NCBI GenBank assembly: GCA_028023455.1
Contig: JAQFVV010000012.1
Span: 6,236,499-6,300,498, forward strand
Length of the DNA stretch: 64,000 bases
Source: Epiperipatus broadwayi
Lineage: Eukaryota; Onychophora; Udeonychophora; Euonychophora; Peripatidae
Direction: 5' to 3'
Shown: positions 24,343-35,600 of the stretch, piece by piece
Numbering within the stretch: the first letter of the stretch is position 1
How the letters are laid out: each line of letters opens with the position of its first letter
Made by a program: the position numbers and the translations under genes
The notes under the pieces: model-generated
What the model saw: only the letters and a program-made list of their open reading frames with translations
Database searches by the model: none
What the model was told of the DNA's origin: nothing

Positions 24343-25738
24343 AAATAATTGGTCCTGATTTAGTATGCACTCACCACCATTTTGAATTCTAAGGACCACA
24401 CAAAACTACCACTGACACTTTCAAGAGATAAATAACATTAAATAATCCACATGGGATCATTTGGATGTGTCACCAGTGGTTTTTAGGCAGTCTTTGAAAT
24501 TCAAAATGGTGGTGAGTGTATTCTAAATACTAAATGTTTATAACCTCTAAAATATGAATGTTATTAAATAATGGTTGTACAAAGCACCAGAGTATGCAGG
24601 GAGGGGAAAGGATCATTTGTATCATTCCAAAAGATACAGAAATCCAAAAGATGCATATTATTTTTACTAGCTTATACTTTCTAAAATATAAATTTAAAGT
24701 ATTTAAACTGAATAAGTAAAGGAAAAAAATAATGGACACATATTAATTTAAACTTCACATGTTCAATAAACATAAAATTGATCAAACCACATGTTAAAAT
24801 AACATAAATGTTGAATAAACTTAAAAACAACTGCTGAAGTATATTAATTCTATAATTAATAATATCTTAATATGTCAAAAGAATAATTGTCTAAAGTAAA
24901 GAATATTAATTTTATAATTAATAAAAAATTAATATATTAGTTTTTTTCATAAAGTAAGTAATGTTGTGTGCTTAATTTCTCACATGTCATTATTAGCTGG
25001 TAGATGGATAAAAATAATCTAAATAAGAAAAATTTATTCATTAAATTTCTCAAAGATAATAATGCTACCTACCAGTGGTGAAAAGGTTAGTGTTTATAAT
25101 ACCTATTTTACATTTGAAATTATCAACAAATTAATTTTAATAGAAATTTGTTGATTTTTTTAAGTGTAAAACAGGTATTGAATTTTAAATAAAATAAACA
25201 CTAGTATAATTATAATCTTTAAGAAATTTAACGAATAAATCTCTCTCATTTACATTCTTTTTATCCATCGATCAATGACATATCAGAAATTAAGCACACA
25301 ACATAACTCACGTTGTTAAGAAAAAATCTGATTTATTAATTTTTTATTAATTGTAAAATTAATATTTTTTACTTTAGACAATTATTCTTTTGACTAATGT
25401 TAAGATAAAATGCGATATATTATTAACTGTTGAATTAATATGTTTCAGCAGTTGCTTCTACATTTATTCAATATTTGTTATTTCAACATGTGGTTATTCA
25501 TTACTATTTTATAATTTGTATAGTTTAGTCATGTGATTTGATCAACTATAGTTATACAAAATTTTCACTTTAATTTTTTAATTATTTATGTTAATTATGA
25601 ATTTGTAATGAATGGTTATATCATGACCACATATAGATTATTCAATGTCATTTATCGGTTGATGTGTCAGCTGTAGTTTTGTTTGGTCTTTAGATTTCAA
25701 ATGGCCATGAGTGCAAACAAAACTAGTACCAAATAATT
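24343..25738. mobile_element. 1.38-kb fold-back DNA element with 8-bp TSD
   Basis: The element 24351-25730 begins GGTCCTGATTTAGTATGC and ends GCAAACAAAACTAGTACC. The termini are imperfect inverted repeats and both include a TGCACTCA-like motif. It is flanked by exact 8-bp repeats AAATAATT (24343-24350 and 25731-25738). Inside, about 24787-25131 and 25145-25495 form a ~350-bp inverted repeat, so almost the whole element can fold on itself. The first ~185 bases also contain their own inverted pair (CACTCACCACCATTTTGAATT at 24371 and AATTCAAAATGGTGGTGAGTG near 24498). No transposase is present. A related terminus occurs at 56571. An 8-bp TSD suits hAT, P or Merlin-type transposases; the GG terminus is not hAT-like. 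Confidence 0.8.
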
Positions 25739-25857
25739 CAAGAATAAATAGGTTAATTATATATATATATATATATAAACATTACATGCATAAAGCTAAA
25801 CTAATCAATATAAAAATCAAAACTACCCCAAATCTAAAATTAAACTAGACCAGCATA

Positions 25858-25948
25858 AAAATAATATTAAAACACAACCTAAGGTTTCACTGCTACAAGC
25901 AGACTGCTTGTAGCAGTGAAACCTTAGGTTGTGTTTTAATATTATTTT
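25858..25948. repeat. Perfect 91-bp palindrome (45-bp arms, 1-base centre)
   Basis: Arms 25858-25902 and 25904-25948 are exact reverse complements with a single A at 25903 between them. (AT)n runs lie on both sides (about 25756-25777 and 25953-25976). Exact arms with almost no loop are unusual in an otherwise divergent region. Confidence 0.95.
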
Positions 25949-25984
25949 GATTTATATATATATATATATATATATATTTAAATT

Positions 25985-26410
25985 AGACATAGTTCAATAT
26001 ATATGTAAACAAAAGTAATAAATCACCCTCCTCCAGATTATGAATTAAAATCACTTTCAGTGTTGAACAAGGAATCAAGAATAGAATGAATCCACCTATT
26101 CCTTGAACCTCTAATGTTTACAAATATACCCTTTGTCAACATTGTTGGTAATTCAGAGTGAAATTAATTTATCAGCCAGATGAAGTATGTCACTTAAGAG
26201 GTATTAAACTCATAATCAATTATACAAGACTGGATACAGCATCTCTCTTTTAACACCTTGATTTAATAATTAAATAAGATTTAATATGTAAACTTTAAAT
26301 TAAACACAAGCTCAATGTATATGTAAAGAAAGGGAGTAAATCACGCTACTTCAGTTATGAATTAAAGACACTCTAAATGTTGAACAAAGAATCAAGAATA
26401 TATATATATG
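25985..26410. repeat. Direct repeat pair, ~305-bp period
   Basis: About 25985-26090 and 26292-26400 share motifs in the same order: GTTCAATATATATGTAAA/GCTCAATGTATATGTAAA, AGTAATAAATCACCCT/GAGTAAATCACGCT, then TTGAACAAGGAATCAAGAAT/TTGAACAAAGAATCAAGAAT. The copies are about 80% alike by eye. No coding content. Confidence 0.65.
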
Positions 26411-27202
26411 TTTATTTATTTCTTACACGTTTTAGTGGCTATGTAAATAAACAGCATTAAGTAAAATATTTGTAATATAGTAGCAATTTTTTTCATACAG
26501 TATTGTCCAGCCATAGTAATCAATGTATGTTAGAAGGTTAGTATATCAAAATCTTCATCTAGTGCTCAATGTTGATCATGTGATATTGTAATATAATTAA
26601 GTATGCTGTTTTCCCTACATTATAAATAATTTTTGTTTTTGACTAATTAACTAAGCAATGCTATACCAATGCAAAATAATTATTTGCTTTAATTGCTCTA
26701 GATTTATATAGGGATTGAATTGACTTATAATTAAATTTGCATAGTAAAATTAATTTTTACTTGTTTTAATATAAATTATAAACAAGTTTGAATCAATATA
26801 TATAGATATTTTTGTGTGATTTAACACTAACCATAATAAAAATATCAATGTCAAAACTATATATAAATAAGACATTGGCAAGGGAATGATAATGAACACA
26901 TTTTCATTTGAAATGTGAATTACTTTGATACTAGAGGGCATTACATTAATATATCTAGTACTTTTAAAGTTTAATGATCTAATTATATATGTGTGAATGT
27001 AAAGTGTTATTTGATTTATCATTTTACCTTTTACTTTTCATGCAAAAATTTTTTTTACAAACACACATTAACAATACTTAATGTTTTTCAAGCTTATTTA
27101 TTATTCAAATTATTCCGATCCAAAATATAATTAGAAATACCGGGCCTGCTTATATTATGATTATAAGTATCATAGAAATGGACTTTTTAAGCCACTGTTT
27201 TT

Positions 27203-27233
<31 letters not shown>

Positions 27234-29640
27234 ATTTTAAAACAATAAATAAAAATGGTCTTAAATTTTCACATTATTTCCATTTCAGAAGACATCATCA
27301 ATTAGTCAATTGATATTTCTATTTTAATTTTTTTCATAGCATGTGTATATTAATCTTTCTTATAGACTTGACTAAAATAAATTTTATTGTTACTAGTATT
27401 GAAGAAATTGTTTTATTAATTTTTATTTGCTTATGTGACTGCAGATACTTATAATGGTTTTGCTTATTATATATATATTTTGTTCTAATGTACTGTTTTT
27501 TCCTAGATTTGAACCCTCAGATAACTTTTTCATCATATTAAATTCAAGATCAATTGATATCTGATCATTTTTTTCTTCCTTTTTTTCATCCTTCTTTTGA
27601 TATCAAACAGGTGGCATTTTAATCTTATCTCTTACTTTTACTTTGTATCACTTTAATAAACTCTTTTTATTTATATTAAAAAATTCATACTTAATAAATA
27701 TTTACAATAACAATATATGACGAAAGGAAACAAAGTAAAATTTTACCACAGAATTGTTGCTTAAATATTAATTAAAAATATTATTAATTTGCAATCAATA
27801 TGTTCTAATTATAAATTTATTTAAACGCACATTGATTACGTAAGTAATATTAATTAAAGCTGTAGCCTCAAGCACATGCATATAAAATGCGATAGTAGGG
27901 ACCTCTACAGGTCTTAAACCACAAGCTTACTCTTTGGAAAAAATATGTTAGAAATTTTCTGTGTAGAACAGACTTTGATTTAAATTATAATTTCAGTTAA
28001 TGTTAGTCATTGTCATAAAATAACTTTAGAAGCAGAGAATATAAAGATCCAGTACATGAAGAAAACTAAAATTGTTTAACCATATGACATAATGTGATAG
28101 TATAATGATCGTTAAAATCTTTTTAATGTCTGAAAATTAAAAATACATTGTAATATGTTAGAGAAAAAGCTTATGACTTCTAACCAGATTTGAGAATTTA
28201 AGTAATTTAATCAAATACTAAGTTGCTTAGGGGATCATGTGACATTCAGCAATCAAAAGTGGTAGGCCAAGATTAATCTATAATGTTTTGATCATGAGAC
28301 TGTCAATCTATTACTAGACTAAATCACATAAGATGGTGTTTGAAATAATTAAATAAATATTATTTTTAAATATATAAAGTTTGAAATTGTTATCCCTTGA
28401 TTCACATTTATATAACTTTTTGTTATTGATTTTAAATAAAAACAAAACTTTAGATATTCAAACTAACTTCATTTAAATTAAACTTTATAAAAGTTAACTT
28501 TAAGATTTTTCTTTTTGTTTGTTTGTTTGTATTGGTATGTTTTCTCTGTTTTTCTTTTCAGATTCCATTGTAGTAAAGGATCATGAACAAATGTAAATAG
28601 GTCTTCATTTTCTTGTAGTATTGATTGGCATAATGTTGAAAAATGTTTATTGTCAAATTGCTAAATCATACTGGGTCACTAGCCATATTTTTGCTATAGA
28701 TTTTTCTTTAAGAAAATTATAGATATTCTGTTTGTACGACATGATAAAATAAAATCCACATTTTTTATATTATAGAAAAAAATCTGATTTTTTGCTTCTC
28801 CATTTCAAAGGTTAATGTCACCTGTTATTTATTTTTTATTCTTTATATAAATGCTTAATTCGTTTATTTTCACAAACTTATAAATTATTGATTTCTTTAT
28901 CTGAAGATTTATATATATAATACAATGAGATTAATACTTTAACTTCTTGCTTATTAAATGAATGAGTACTCATAATCCAAAGGACAAGACAAAACTTTTT
29001 TAAAAAAAAAAAAAAACAGACGTCTCTTTCTCTCTACTTCAATTCTTTTATAGAAGTTTATCTGAAACACTTTAGAAAGAAAGAGTGAATATTTTTAAAT
29101 CAGTAATATTATTTTTAATGCAATATTTTAAATTGCTTTATATCATTTTATTTGATATTTGTGAAATTTTTCAATTGACACCTTATCAATACCAACTCAA
29201 ATAATGAAATATGTAAATATAAATATTCCCAGAGTTTTATATGTATATAATATCAAAATATTAAATTAAAACTTAAGAGAAAAAGGAATAGATGAAATAT
29301 TATAAATAAAAAACCAAAAGTAAATGAATAATAAAAGCAAAACATTTATTTGAATTTGTTCAATATTTTGAATAGAAAACTATTATTTGAGTAACTTTGG
29401 ATTCCATCACTATATCAATGTGACAAAGTGTATAGGGCAGGTGAAGAAAAATGGAATATCTACATAATAATATGTTTTAAAAGTGCAAGTATATGGTATG
29501 AATAGTAAGTTACCTTCTTGTAAGCAAATAAAATAATTTAACAATAGAGATTTATTTCTAAATTGTTATACATGATAGTTTGCCTTTGCTTGTTAACCTT
29601 TTCAATACAACTTATTCTAACATTTCAATTTTAAAATTGG
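26411..29640. other. Gene-free stretch with (TTG)n microsatellite
   Basis: AT-rich DNA. A (TTG)n microsatellite lies at 27202-27233 and a short (GTTT)n run near 28515. The minus open frame 26750-27022 has no recognised motif and strongly biased composition, so it is not called. Confidence 0.55.
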
Positions 29641-29643
29641 ATC

Positions 29644-29767
29644 ACAATTTTTTTTTTCATATGTCATAGCACCGGCCGGGACGCGAGCCCACAACCGTCT
29701 GCAACCAACTACTTGCTTGCAAGGCGGCTGCGATGACCTCTCGGCTAACAGCGCTTGACAATTTTTT
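29644..29767 (-). mobile_element. Short tRNA-derived SINE, copy 2
   Basis: The best-preserved copy. On the minus strand it runs from CAAGCGCTGTTAGCCGAGAG through GGGCTCGCGTCCCGG to GTGCTATGACATATG and an A-run. Seven-base acceptor-like ends AGCGCTG and CGGTGCT can pair with G-T wobble. The sequence CTTGCAA could be an anticodon loop (TGC), followed by a long variable-arm-like insert before box B, as in class II tRNAs. Direct repeat ACAATTTTTT (29644-29653 and 29758-29767) flanks it. Confidence 0.85.
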
Positions 29768-30341
29768 AATCAATTTTTACATCACTAAGACATGTTATTA
29801 TATATTGATGTGAATGTGAATTATAAATGTTCACAATGATTACTAGTTTTATTTACAACATTTGATATATCTTGTCTATGAAAGCATTTTTTTATTGTGC
29901 AAATGTTTTAAATTAGATATTTTAGATAATTTGAAAATATAAACATACATAAATACATAGACAAACACATACACAGTGCATATAAACCATGTATATATGT
30001 TGACAGAGGGTGTTGCTGAAATATCTTAGTATTGTACCTTGCACTGACATGGCTGATATGCTTCTCAAGATAAGCTAAAGTTTTATATATTTTTAATAAC
30101 ATCTGGATAAAAATTTCTATTGCTGGAAAATATTTGCTTAGAAAGTGGATGAGAAAAGAGAGCTGGAGTGCAGAGAGATACATTTAATTGGATTTGGAAA
30201 GATTGAAGAATTTATTGCTAACATTTGGAAAGTGACTTGATATACTGCCACTTTAAATATAAAAGAAAAAATATTTGTGTGTGTGTGTGTTTACTTCAAG
30301 GAAGTTAAGTCAAATAATTTTTACTTTTGGGAAATATATGT
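29768..30341. other. Gene-free stretch next to the PLE
   Basis: AT-rich, with a (GT)n run at 30278-30290. The 91-codon minus open frame (29908-30183) shows no motif and is not called. TTCAAGGAAGTTA near 30295 resembles TTCAAGGAGGTGTTA right of the PLE (32450), a possible but imperfect target duplication. Confidence 0.45.
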
Positions 30342-30520
30342 ATTCAAGTACGAGTGTGTGTGCGGCGCAACTGTTCCCAAAAGCTATTAATACAAAATAG
30401 CTAACTAAAAATAATAAACTAGCTGAGCACTTTCAAAGGATCTTGCCTTCATAATCATAGCTTGCTAATACATTTAATGATATGCAAATATGCTAATTCC
30501 ATTTTTTTGATAAAGCATAG
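30342..30520. repeat. Left inverted terminal repeat of PLE 2
   Basis: Reverse complement of 32271-32449 with four substitutions in 179 bases. It contains the end of the PLE reading frame. Confidence 0.92.
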
Positions 30521-32214
30521 CACGTGTCCTTCCTATTTATGACATCGTTGTCTCGTGAGATGAATAAAACCTCTTTGATTTTTCTTTTAAGGTCATGTCT
30601 CTCTCTACACACAATTGTGGGATTGTCCAGAATGCACTCATGGTGACTTGTGCTCTGGTGCTGATAGAAAACTGAATAGGTAGAAGGATCATTGCGAGCT
30701 CTATTGTATGAATATTTATGTTGCGCTAATCGTGTGGCCAAAGATGCTCTACTTTCCCCATAATATGTGCCTTTACAATTATTATTGGAACATGCAATAT
30801 TATATACTGTGTGGGGGGGGGTCTGTAAAAGTGGAGTTTGGTCTTTAGTGTTATTAATTAAATTGTTAGAATTTGGAGGGGTTTGAAAACAAAGCTGATA
30901 TTTGTTGTTAAGGATGGAATGCAATTTCTTGTGTAAATTGGATATATATGGAAGCAATAATCTGGGTTTATCCTGTGTGATGTGAGAGTTAAGAAGTTTA
31001 TTCTGTATATGTAAAAAAAATTTGTCAACAATGGATTGCCTGAACCCTAAATTCAATAGGTCATCTCTGTATTCTATTACATTTGCTTTTGCATCTGCCT
31101 CAATTTTACACAACAATCTGTTTCTATGCAAAAAAGATGCTAGGCCAGATAATTTATGTGCTATAGGTGTGTTAGATTGGGGGTGTGTATGGCATCTGAT
31201 ATCCAATGGTTTGATGGCCATACTATAATGGCAGTGGTTGTTTTCTCTTTGTATTTTGACATCAAGATATTTAACTTGTTGGTGAGTGTCTTCAGTTGTG
31301 ACATTCACAACTAGTGCTGTGCTGGTTTCCAATTCAATCTTGATCTGTGTGATGATCTCAGAGGTGGCAGCAATGAATAGGTCATCCACATATCTAGTGT
31401 ATACTAGAAAGCATGACGGATTTAGACTAGGTATGATTTTTCTCTCATAGTAGTTCAGGAAGATGCTGGTAACTACACCACTCAGTGGTAAACCCATAGG
31501 CCAGCCTTGTTTCATGGAGAACCACTGGTTTCTGAAAAATGCCACAATGTTGCTGTCCAACCAACATAGAAAGTCATGGATGAAATCTACTTGAGGTTGA
31601 GCTATTTTTTGTGTCAAAAGTTCATCTCTGACAATTTGGATCGACTTGTTTCTATTGACAGAGCCATATAATTCAGAAACATCCATAGTGGCCAATTTGA
31701 TGTTTGGGTTTAGTTGTAAATCTTTGATGGAGGACATGAACTGTGCAGATGAATTGATAGTGTATGTTCCAAAGCCCAACATTTGGATGAGTTTTTTGTT
31801 CACCCACTTGGCTGTCTTTGCATAATGTACTCCACTGAAGTCTAGCATTAATCAGACCCGTGTGTTGTCTTTATGCATTTTGGCACTTCCAAAAATCCTG
31901 GGTGGCACTGATGATGATGGGTATAGACTGTAATATTCTGACTTTGTGAAGGCTTTATTGCAATGTTTTTTAAGGATGGATGAAATGAATTTATCTCTAT
32001 TGTTAGCAATGCTGAACTGATCAATTTTATGAAACTGTAACTTATTAATCTGTATGTTAATCTTGTCTATGTATTTCTGTGTGTGCATCAACACAAATCT
32101 GTTTCCCTTGTCTTCACGCACGCATGTGATTCTTTCTGACTCAAAGAATTGCTTGGTTGTTTTTACTTTTATATCCCACTGTTTGGTGTTTGATTTTAAC
32201 GGTGCGTGACTCAT
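30493..32214 (-). pseudogene. Penelope-like RT-GIY-YIG protein, one nonsense codon
   Basis: Target-primed retrotransposition protein. From ATG at 32214 the frame runs 573 codons to TAG 30493-30495 with one internal stop, TGA at 31852-31854, and no frameshift. N-terminal part: REDKGNRFVLMHTQKYIDKI carries the PLE DKG motif, then PPRIFGSAKMHKD. RT: MDVSELYGSVN (first Asp), KQGWPMGLPLSGV, and YTRYVDDLFIA with the catalytic YVDD. C terminus: VYNIACSNNNCKGTYYGESR followed by ATRLAQH, a GIY-YIG nuclease with its Tyr pair and Arg. Apart from the nonsense codon this is the most intact coding region in the window. Confidence 0.93.
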
Positions 32215-32270
32215 TGCTGTGTTGATTTGTGCTATATATTCATCTTTTTGAGGTTCTTGGTTGAATCCAG

Positions 32271-32449
32271 CTATGCTTTATCAAAAAAATGGAATTAGCA
32301 TATTTGCATATCATTAAATGTATTAGCAAGCTATGATTATGAAGGCAAGATCCTTTGAAAGCGCTCAGCTAGTTTATTATTTTTAGTTAGCTATTTTGTA
32401 TTAATAGCTTTTGGGAACAGTTGTGCCGCACACACACTCATGCTTGAAT
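32271..32449. repeat. Right inverted terminal repeat of PLE 2
   Basis: Pairs with 30342-30520. It starts about 57 bases upstream of the PLE start codon (minus strand), so it is placed to supply the promoter and leader. Confidence 0.92.
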
Positions 32450-32689
32450 TCAAGGAGGTGTTAAAACTAAAGTATATGTAAGATTATCTAGATTTTAGGA
32501 GGTTTGCTATTTAAAGATTTTTCAATTTAAGTAAGAGAGTGATTTATTTGAGAAAGAGGGTAACTTTTGAGGTGTAAGTTGAGGATAGCATGTCTTTATC
32601 GGTTGCCATTTTAAAATAAAGTTGTTTTTTTTTATATTTTGTATAAAGAGGTTTGAAGAGTGGTAGAAAAATTATAAATTTAAATATAA

Positions 32690-35600
32690 AGTAGCGGAAT
32701 TGAAAAATAAGAATATATGGATCGCATTTGTATCCCGCAATGTATGTATGATGATCAGAAGGAAATTAGACATGCTTTGATAAAATGTGCAATATATGAT
32801 AAGGTTTTCCATTTGAAATTCTTAAATAAGATTAGGAAGGATGTAAAATATATCTAGTTGTAGAGATCATGTATAAATGTGATAAAAAAGGTGAAAAAAT
32901 GTTTTTAAGTGTAAATCATTTAAAGAGAAAGTCAGGAGAAATGGAAGAAAATGTAGATAAAGGATGATAGAATGTAGCATATATTTAGTGGAGTAACAAA
33001 AGATATGGATGACAAAATAAATAGTGCAATGGAGATAGTTAGGCAAAGAATAAATAGGATAGAGGAAGAGGCAAAAGATGTAGAAGTAAAATAAAAAGAT
33101 TAGACATGAAGTGTGAGTAGATTAAGAAATTAATGAATAAAAATGATAAGAAAAAAGTAGATAAGGAAATCCATAATGTGGAAGAGAATGTTGCAAATGA
33201 AGTAGGAAAAGTAAACTATGAAACAGACTTGATAGGAGACTTTCTAATTAGAGAATGTGGAGATGTAATTGCATGAAAAAATATAAATAGGTATGTAAGA
33301 GTATATTTGCCTGGAACTAGAATTAGGGACAGTACAGATAAGGTAAAGAAACAGGGAAGTAGAGATGTTTATGTTATGATAGAGACAAATAATTTGTCAA
33401 AGCCATCAGAGAGAGAAATGGATGAGTACAAAGGATTGATTAGTAGTATGAATAAGGTTAAAGAAAGAATATGAATAGTTGGATTACTACCAAGATTTGA
33501 CAACAGGTATATGTTAGATATGACATGTTCTATAAATGAGAGATTGAAAAAATTATTTAACAGAAATAATGTTATGTTTGTAAATGTATGGGATTTTTTT
33601 ATTGATAAGAGGGAATTACAAGATTACACTTAGTAACACAAGAAAATGCAGCATTAGGGGATTTCATTTATGAAAAATATTATAGTTCAGGAAACTTATA
33701 AAGGAGGATAGGGTTTTAAATTACAATATTATCAAAAGAAAGTTATGAATGAATGGGATGTAAGAAGTAAATTAAATAAAGGATAGCTGATTCAGATATA
33801 AATGTAGATGTGGAGATGGAATGGGTCTGGAAAATTTGTGACAAACAAACTAATTACAAATGTAATAGAGAAGAAAGAGTCAAAAGTATTTATAAAAGGA
33901 TAGTAAGGAAAAAAGAAATTGTTAAAATTAGAGATTTGAATATGCAAGATGGTAGGAGACCAGAAAAATGGTTGGAATTAAACAAAGCAGTTAAAAATGA
34001 GGGCTTAAGATGTTAGCAGTAGTAAAAATACACCTAAGAAAAGAAGAAAAACATACACTGAAAAATTTTGTATAGCTGGGTATAAATAGAAAACAAGAAA
34101 AAAGGGGTGGTGGTATAGGAATTATGTCAAAACAATATTTAAATACTGAAAAGTATCAAGAACATTCATGGATTATGATAAAGTTAGGAAGACAAGAATG
34201 GATGGTGGCTAAAGTATATATGGTCACTGGGATACACAATCTATAATAGAGTGGAACAGTAGCACATATGAATGCCTTATTAAAAATATACAAAGTTTCA
34301 TAAAAAGGGGAAGGGAAATAATGGTTATAGAGAATATGAGTGGAAATATTGAAGAAATTGATGATGTGGATAATAAGAATGGATAGTTTTTGAATTTTTT
34401 TATTATCAGAGATTGAATTTGAGTATTGACAATTTATCGAATATTTATGAGGGGCAATATACATGGTCTAGAAATAGTACATTTTATACAATAGATTATG
34501 CATTAGTAGAGAAAAAAGGACTGAATAAAATATGGAAAATTAAAATGTTTGAAAATGAAGAGAGAGTATGTAACAGTGATCATAATTTCTTTATAATAGA
34601 AATAGTTAGTAATGTGATGAAAAATAGTAATAAAACTAGAAAGGATAGTAAAAGATGTGGATAGAGAATGATTGATAAGAATGTTATAAGAATATAAATA
34701 AAAAAGAAGAAATCATGGAAGTGTTTGTTGGGGATAAATATAAGAACTGATGTGGTGAAGTAGAAAAAGTGGAAAATAGGGTTTTAGGTGAGAATATTCA
34801 GAAAAATAAAAGTAATAGAAAAATGAGAATTAGTAAAAGTATAAAAGAAAGTGAAAAGGAATGCAGAGGATATAAAAGTGCTATTAAAACAAAGAAAGTA
34901 AAAAAGATGTTAATATTAAATGAGGAAAACTATTTTTAAAAAGAGTTGACTAAAATAGATAAATATAGAAAGAGAATGAAATTAAACAATAAATTATAGG
35001 AGGGTATTAATAAAAGTGAAAGGGATGGGAGTAAAAAAATATTGGAAATATATTATAAGAAGTCAGGGAAGAGTAAAATAATGTTATTAAATGATGAGGA
35101 ATAAGAGTATAACTCTAGAGAAGAATTAGAGACAATCTTAAATAAGTACATAATGGATATAGAAAATAATGTTAGATGTGAAGGACAGAGTGATAACAAG
35201 AATAAAAGTACATAGTAATGGAAATATTAGTTTTTCAGAAAATAAGTTGAATGAAGCAAGGAAGAAGTTGAAAAGTGGAAAAGCAAGAGGTTTAGATGGA
35301 TGGGCAGCAGAGATGGTGTGAATTTGGGGAAATAGGGCAAAATTAAGTCTATTATCATATTCTAATAAAATGTCACAGAAAACAGAATTTTTAGATAATT
35401 GGAATAATACAAGAGTAAGGCTATTACTTAAAGGAAAGGGTAAGGACCATAGAAAGATAAACAATTATAGACTAATAGTGGTAATATCAGTATTACATAA
35501 AGTTTTTGCATATATGGTGGCTGGAAGAGTGGCCAAATGGATGGAAAATAATATAGTGTTAAAAATGCAAGGAGGTTTTAGAATGGATCAGAATATAAAA

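Larger units (their letters stand above)
30342..32449 (-). mobile_element. Penelope-like element 2 bounded by inverted repeats
   Basis: A 2.1-kb element with 179-bp arms, 30342-30520 and 32271-32449, that are reverse complements with only four mismatches by my count. Between them lies one PLE coding region on the minus strand. The last codons of the protein and its stop (30493-30495) fall inside the left arm. Terminal repeats in direct or inverted arrangement (pLTRs) are known in Penelope elements. I searched both arms by eye for the hammerhead ribozyme core (CTGATGA...GAAA) reported in some PLEs and did not find it. Confidence 0.88.

Noticed and set aside
29654-29757. Functional tRNA genes at the five SINE copies
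   Set aside because: Stems are imperfect, inserts precede box B, A-tails and target duplications are present, and the copies diverge. They are retrotransposed tRNA-like elements.
32271-32449. Hammerhead ribozyme in the PLE terminal repeats
   Set aside because: Some PLEs carry one, but no CTGATGA core with a paired GAAA was found by eye on either strand of either arm.
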